This document shows, piece by piece, positions 60,518 through 64,000 of a stretch of DNA of 64,000 bases (its first letter is position 1; each line of letters starts with the position of its first letter). Source of the stretch: JAJFFW01 sp038534195 (GTDB taxonomy: Bacteria > Pseudomonadota > Alphaproteobacteria > Caulobacterales > Parvularculaceae). Position numbers and translations under genes: made by a program. The notes beneath the pieces are model-generated. The model was given only the letters and a program-made list of their open reading frames with translations. It was not told where the DNA came from and did not search any database. The stretch lies in the NCBI GenBank assembly GCA_038534195.1, contig JBCAXE010000007.1, positions 1-64,000 of the forward strand, given 5' to 3'.

Positions 60518-61240
60518 ATGCTGCGGGAGACCGTTTCTCAGGTGCTCGACACCGATCCGGATTTTGAATGGCGCGGCGGAAGCGTGACGCGGATCGAAAA
60601 TCTCTCGGATATCGTCTTTGCGCTGGCGCTCGGCATGTTGGTGTCTGCGTCTCAGCCGCCAGTGACAGCCGATCAATTGACGAATTTTCTTTGGAACATC
60701 GTTCCCGTTTCCGCCGCTTTCGCCATTATGATCATGATCTGGAACGCGCATTTCACGTACTTTCGCCGCTATGGCCTTGCGGACGCGAAGGCGGTTTTTC
60801 TGAATGCGGTTCTTCTCCTCATCATTATGTTTATCGCTTATCCATTGCGGTTCATTTTCGATTCCCTGTTTGCGTATGTGTTGGGCCTCTTCGGCGACGG
60901 TCAGCGCTCGAACGCCTTGGGGTTAAATGAAGGAGACGCCGCCCACGTCATGAGCATCTATGCCTTGGGGTATGCGGTCGTCTATCTCATCCTTCACCGG
61001 CTTTACGCCCACGCGCTAAAGAAACGCGAGATGCTGTCGCTATCGGAAAAAGAGGTGATCTTGACCCGACAAACGCTAGGCCGATTTCTCGTCAATATAC
61101 TCCTGTCGGTCCCGGTCTTTTTTCTGGCCAGATATACCGAGTTAGGCCCATGGGCGGGCTTCCTGTGGTGTTGCGCCTGGCCGTCGGCCTTCGCCATCAA
61201 ACGCCTATCGGATCACCGGATCAAAAAGGCGATGGCGTAA
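60518..61240 (+). CDS. TMEM175-family potassium-channel-like protein
   Basis: The product has 240 residues from ATG 60518 behind AGGGGGTTC. The family signature RIENLSDIVFALALG (25-39) is present, as is the second-helix WNAHFTYFRRYGLADAK with LNAVLLLIIMFIAYPLRF. About six helices. Bacterial TMEM175 proteins form K+ channels. It is inserted between dprA and topA in the reverse direction, which suggests a later insertion into that block. Confidence 0.85.
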   Translation: MLRETVSQVLDTDPDFEWRGGSVTRIENLSDIVFALALGMLVSASQPPVTADQLTNFLWNIVPVSAAFAIMIMIWNAHFTYFRRYGLADAKAVFLNAVLLLIIMFIAYPLRFIFDSLFAYVLGLFGDGQRSNALGLNEGDAAHVMSIYALGYAVVYLILHRLYAHALKKREMLSLSEKEVILTRQTLGRFLVNILLSVPVFFLARYTELGPWAGFLWCCAWPSAFAIKRLSDHRIKKAMA

Positions 61241-61253
61241 TCTTCGCGAATGT

Positions 61254-62372
61254 CTAATCGCTTGCGAGGACGAACATTCCTCCGGACTGTTCTTCAGCCT
61301 CGCCGGCGAGCACCAGATCGAGAAGGGCGTCGACGATGACGCCGGGCGGCGCATCAACATCGCGGAGCACCTCGTCGCGATGGAGCGGCGTATAGCTCAG
61401 CGCGTCACGGACGGCCCGGCGAATGTCTGCGAAATCCGCACTTGGTACGCTGTCATCGTCGGCGGCCCAATCGAATAAATCCGTTGCGCCATTAGCCGCC
61501 ATACCGCGTTGCTGAGCGGCCATTACGTCAAGAATATCCTGCGCGCTTTGTACAAGCGTTGCGCCGTCGCGAATTAATCGGTTCGCGCCCTGGCACCGAG
61601 GGTCAAGCGGCGAGCCTGGCACGGCGAACACTTCGCGTCCTTGTTCGAGCGCGAAGCGCGCGGTGATCAGCGTGCCGGACCGTTCAGCGGCTTCGACCAC
61701 AACGACCCCGAAACTCAGACCGGAAATAAGACGGTTTCTGCGCGGAAAATCGCGCGCGGTCGGTTGCGCGCCGGGCGGGCGCTCTGACATCACCGCGCCC
61801 TGCGCTGCGATGGCCCTGGTCAGCTCTTCATGCTCGGGCGGATAAATGACATCAACGCCGCCAGCGACCACGGCGATGGTGCCGCCCGCAAGAGCCGCCT
61901 CGTGGGCGGCGCCGTCAATCCCGCGCGCAAGGCCGGACACGACGCACACACTGGCGGCGCTGAGATCGGCGGCGAGTTGCCTTGCAAGCTTGCGGCCCGC
62001 TGCAGAGGCGTTGCGTGCGCCGACGATCCCAACCGCCTGCTTCTCAAAAAGGCTCGCATGGCCGCAGAGGTAAAATACCGGCGGCGGGTCCGGGATGGCG
62101 GCGAGCATTGGGGGATAGTCAGGCTCGCCAAACGCAACAAGGCGCGCGCCGGCGCTCTCGGCGCGATTTAACTCGTTTAGGGCCGCGTCCCTGTCAGCGG
62201 CGCGCAACGGTTTCTTACGCCCGGCCTTGCTCGATATTTCCGGCAAAGCGGCCAGCGCGGCGCCTGCGCTGCCGAATTTTTTTAGCAATCGATGGAAGGT
62301 GATCGGTCCGATACTATCGGTACGAATTAATTGGAGCCAATTAAGCCGCTCGCGGTCGTTTAGCGTTCGAAT
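61254..62372 (-). CDS. dprA: DNA-processing protein DprA, apparent ATT start
   Basis: The product has 372 residues if it begins at ATT (62372-62370). The Rossmann core is clear: AVGIVGARNASAAGRKLARQ, VVSGLARGIDGAAHEAAL, GGVDVIYPPEHEEL and RNRLISGLSFGVVVVEA, and a DprA winged-helix C-terminus follows. Codons before the nearest TTG at 62288 still encode the family's N-terminal sequence (LNDRERLNWLQLIRTDSIGP). Between that stretch and the in-frame stop upstream no ATG, GTG, TTG or CTG occurs. AAGGGGGG lies at ideal distance before an ATT codon. DprA loads RecA on incoming DNA and pairs functionally with ComEC here. Confidence 0.88.
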   Translation of the reverse strand: MRTLNDRERLNWLQLIRTDSIGPITFHRLLKKFGSAGAALAALPEISSKAGRKKPLRAADRDAALNELNRAESAGARLVAFGEPDYPPMLAAIPDPPPVFYLCGHASLFEKQAVGIVGARNASAAGRKLARQLAADLSAASVCVVSGLARGIDGAAHEAALAGGTIAVVAGGVDVIYPPEHEELTRAIAAQGAVMSERPPGAQPTARDFPRRNRLISGLSFGVVVVEAAERSGTLITARFALEQGREVFAVPGSPLDPRCQGANRLIRDGATLVQSAQDILDVMAAQQRGMAANGATDLFDWAADDDSVPSADFADIRRAVRDALSYTPLHRDEVLRDVDAPPGVIVDALLDLVLAGEAEEQSGGMFVLASD

Positions 62373-62398
62373 TACGCCCCCCTTGCGCCCGGCTTATC

Positions 62399-63004
62399 TC
62401 AAGCGGGCTCTTCTTTTGCAGTCGTCTCAGCCTTCTTGCCGATCTTTGGTTCGGTTCCGTCCAGAAGACGCACAATATTCTCCCGATGTCGGATTAGGAT
62501 CAAGATTGTCATAAAGAGCGCCGCCAAGGCGAACGCTGGCTTTCCCATCACGAAAAATATCAACGGCGTCGCTGCGGCGGCGATGAGCGCAGAGAGAGAA
62601 GAATATCGCGCAACGAAAGCTGTGGCGAGCCAGGTCGCGCATGCAAGCAATCCCGCCGGAAACCATAAGGCCAAAATGGTGCCAAGAAAGGTTGCGACCC
62701 CCTTGCCGCCCTTAAAGCCGAGCCATATGGGGAAACAATGCCCCAAGAAAGCGGCGGCGCCGGCGATCTCGGGTCGCCAGCCCAAGCTGTAGGCGATGAG
62801 AACGGCGATCGCGCCTTTTCCACTGTCGAGGACGAGGGTCGCAGCGGCGAGGTCTTTTCTGCCGGTGCGCAAGACATTCGTTGCGCCAATATTGCCCGAC
62901 CCGATCGCGCGTATATCCCCAAGCCCCGCCGCGCGCGTGATGACGAGGCCGAACGGGATTGATCCGAGCAAATAACCAAGGAATGCGGCGAGCAACAGCG
63001 TCAT
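62399..63004 (-). CDS. plsY: glycerol-3-phosphate acyltransferase PlsY
   Basis: The product has 201 residues with five hydrophobic segments. The conserved loops are GSIPFGLVITR, the GSGNIGATNVLRTG motif and the GHCFPIWLGFKGGKGVATFLG motif with the catalytic region. It acylates glycerol-3-phosphate with acyl-phosphate. Its ATG overlaps the pyrB stop by 4 bases (ATGA), so the two are translationally coupled; 26 bases separate it from dprA. Confidence 0.95.
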   Translation of the reverse strand: MTLLLAAFLGYLLGSIPFGLVITRAAGLGDIRAIGSGNIGATNVLRTGRKDLAAATLVLDSGKGAIAVLIAYSLGWRPEIAGAAAFLGHCFPIWLGFKGGKGVATFLGTILALWFPAGLLACATWLATAFVARYSSLSALIAAAATPLIFFVMGKPAFALAALFMTILILIRHRENIVRLLDGTEPKIGKKAETTAKEEPA

Positions 63005-63966
63005 TGATCATGCTCCCGCGTCACCAACGCATCCAACACAGCCATTCGCGCGGCGACGCCGTAAAAGACCTGTGTCAGGATCAGCGATTTGTCGGGGTCG
63101 TCCGCAAGCGCGCCGTCAATTTCGACGCCGCGGTTCATGGGGCCGGGGTGCATGGCGCGCGCGGTGGGCTTGGCGAGCTTCATCGTCTCGTGGGTGAGAC
63201 CGAAGGCGTCGTAATAACCGCGCGCCGCGGCGTCGCCGCCTTCGCCCATGCGCTCAAACTGCATGCGCAATCCCATGGCGATATCGGCGTTTTCAAGCCC
63301 TTCTTTCAGGCTATGACACCGCTTTATTGCTGGCAGTTGATCATCGCGCGGCATCAGATGCGCCGGACCGACAAAACGCACTTCCGCGCCGAGTTTTGTG
63401 AAAAGCCGCGCGTCCGAACCGGCGACGCGCGAGTGTCTGATATCGCCGCAGATTGCGATAACAAGCCCGTCAATCCGCCCAAAGTGCTGAACGATTGTCG
63501 CGGCGTCGAGCAACGCTTGAGTTGGGTGTTCAGCGGCGCCGTCGCCGGCGTTGATCACGGCGCAAGGAATGCGTTCCACAAGTTCTTTGTGCACGCCGCG
63601 CTCTTTGTGGCGCAGGATGAGGGCATGGGCGCCCATGGCCGTCAGCGTTTGCGCCGTATCGACCATGGTCTCGCCTTTGTTCACCGACGACGCCGAGACG
63701 GGAACGTTCAGAACATTGGCCCCGAGCTTTTCTCCGGCGAGCTCAAACGACAGATTAGTCCTCGTAGAGTCTTCGAAGAAGAGATTGATCTGTGTTTTCC
63801 CGGCGAGGCGTTGCGGCGGGCGTTCGCCGCGCTTCAGAAACGATGCGTAATAATCTGTAAGCTGAAGAAGGTAATCGATTTCCACCAACGTCAAATCATT
63901 GACGCTGAGAAGGTGCGGCGCGGTCCAGCCGCCGAGCGGCGCAAGAGGTCGTTCCGTATTCTCCAT
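63001..63966 (-). CDS. pyrB: aspartate carbamoyltransferase catalytic subunit
   Basis: The product has 321 residues. The carbamoyl-phosphate loop FEDSTRT (64-70), HPTQALLDA, the RVAGSDARLFTKLG region and the aspartate-binding HPGPMNRGVEID are intact. It commits carbamoyl phosphate to pyrimidines. In many alphaproteobacteria pyrC lies between pyrB and plsY; here plsY follows directly with overlapping codons, so pyrC must be elsewhere. The start ATG is at the window edge, and upstream sequence is only 34 bases. Confidence 0.95.
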   Translation of the reverse strand: MENTERPLAPLGGWTAPHLLSVNDLTLVEIDYLLQLTDYYASFLKRGERPPQRLAGKTQINLFFEDSTRTNLSFELAGEKLGANVLNVPVSASSVNKGETMVDTAQTLTAMGAHALILRHKERGVHKELVERIPCAVINAGDGAAEHPTQALLDAATIVQHFGRIDGLVIAICGDIRHSRVAGSDARLFTKLGAEVRFVGPAHLMPRDDQLPAIKRCHSLKEGLENADIAMGLRMQFERMGEGGDAAARGYYDAFGLTHETMKLAKPTARAMHPGPMNRGVEIDGALADDPDKSLILTQVFYGVAARMAVLDALVTREHDQ

Positions 63967-64000
63967 TAAAACGGGTCTATAGGGGGCTTCCGGGGATGAC

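Noticed and set aside
62959..63969. 336-codon open frame antisense to pyrB
   Set aside because: Mirror of a clear aspartate carbamoyltransferase gene.

Overview
The window looks like the chromosome of a free-living, probably marine alphaproteobacterium. The signs are an E1-beta pyruvate dehydrogenase subunit carrying its own N-terminal lipoyl domain, the gltA-gltX-comEC block, the pyrB-plsY-dprA-topA block, several TonB-dependent receptors, and a BCCT carrier. Gene style and content resemble Parvularculales or Hyphomonadaceae, but that assignment is inference from gene content only.

Layout. (1) 1-8.75 kb: an envelope-stress or efflux locus. An ECF sigma factor, a cysteine-free membrane anti-sigma protein and a Spy-like anchored protein lead directly into a complete RND efflux set (adaptor, permease, TolC-like channel). 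A divergent gene encodes a second Spy-like periplasmic protein. Three copies of the same motif, GGAAT(A/G)-N16-CGTCTAA, lie upstream of that gene, inside the leader and at the sigma gene, which defines a probable autoregulated ECF regulon. A small PycTM-like membrane protein lies between. (2) 8.75-9.34 kb: non-coding DNA with arm-site-like repeats and what looks like the 3' half of a CAT-anticodon tRNA, a possible attachment-site scar. (3) 9.3-20.6 kb: metabolic genes, with pdhB and pdhC split by two small genes, a glycosyltransferase, an HD-domain protein, an MBOAT/SGNH acyl-transfer pair and a FAD oxidoreductase. (4) 20.9-32.7 kb: csaA, two TonB-dependent receptors, a TPR-sulfotransferase coupled to a BCCT carrier, a MarR regulator, and an aminotransferase/sulfotransferase pair. 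(5) 32.8-41.9 kb: an accessory stretch of exported proteins of unknown role, centred on a TIR-transmembrane-TPR protein and a protein with a duplicated beta domain. (6) 42-64 kb: mainly housekeeping genes (lpdA, gltA, gltX, comEC, gabT-like, topA, dprA, plsY, pyrB). They are interrupted by repeats, a decayed IS110 transposase and a rearranged junction at 50.8-52.2 kb.

How the genes work together. The sigma/anti-sigma/Spy-like/RND arrangement parallels the CnrYXH-CnrCBA logic (periplasmic sensor, anti-sigma, sigma, pump), but the CnrX metal ligands are not evident, so the signal is probably not cobalt or nickel. pdhB, pdhC and lpdA supply three of the four pyruvate dehydrogenase polypeptides; pdhA is not in the window. 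The most unusual points are the three-site ECF regulon, the TIR-TM-TPR neighbourhood, a 59-bp imperfect direct repeat flanking a tiny winged-helix gene, a stand-alone S9-type propeller without its hydrolase domain, and a dprA gene whose only well-placed start appears to be ATT.
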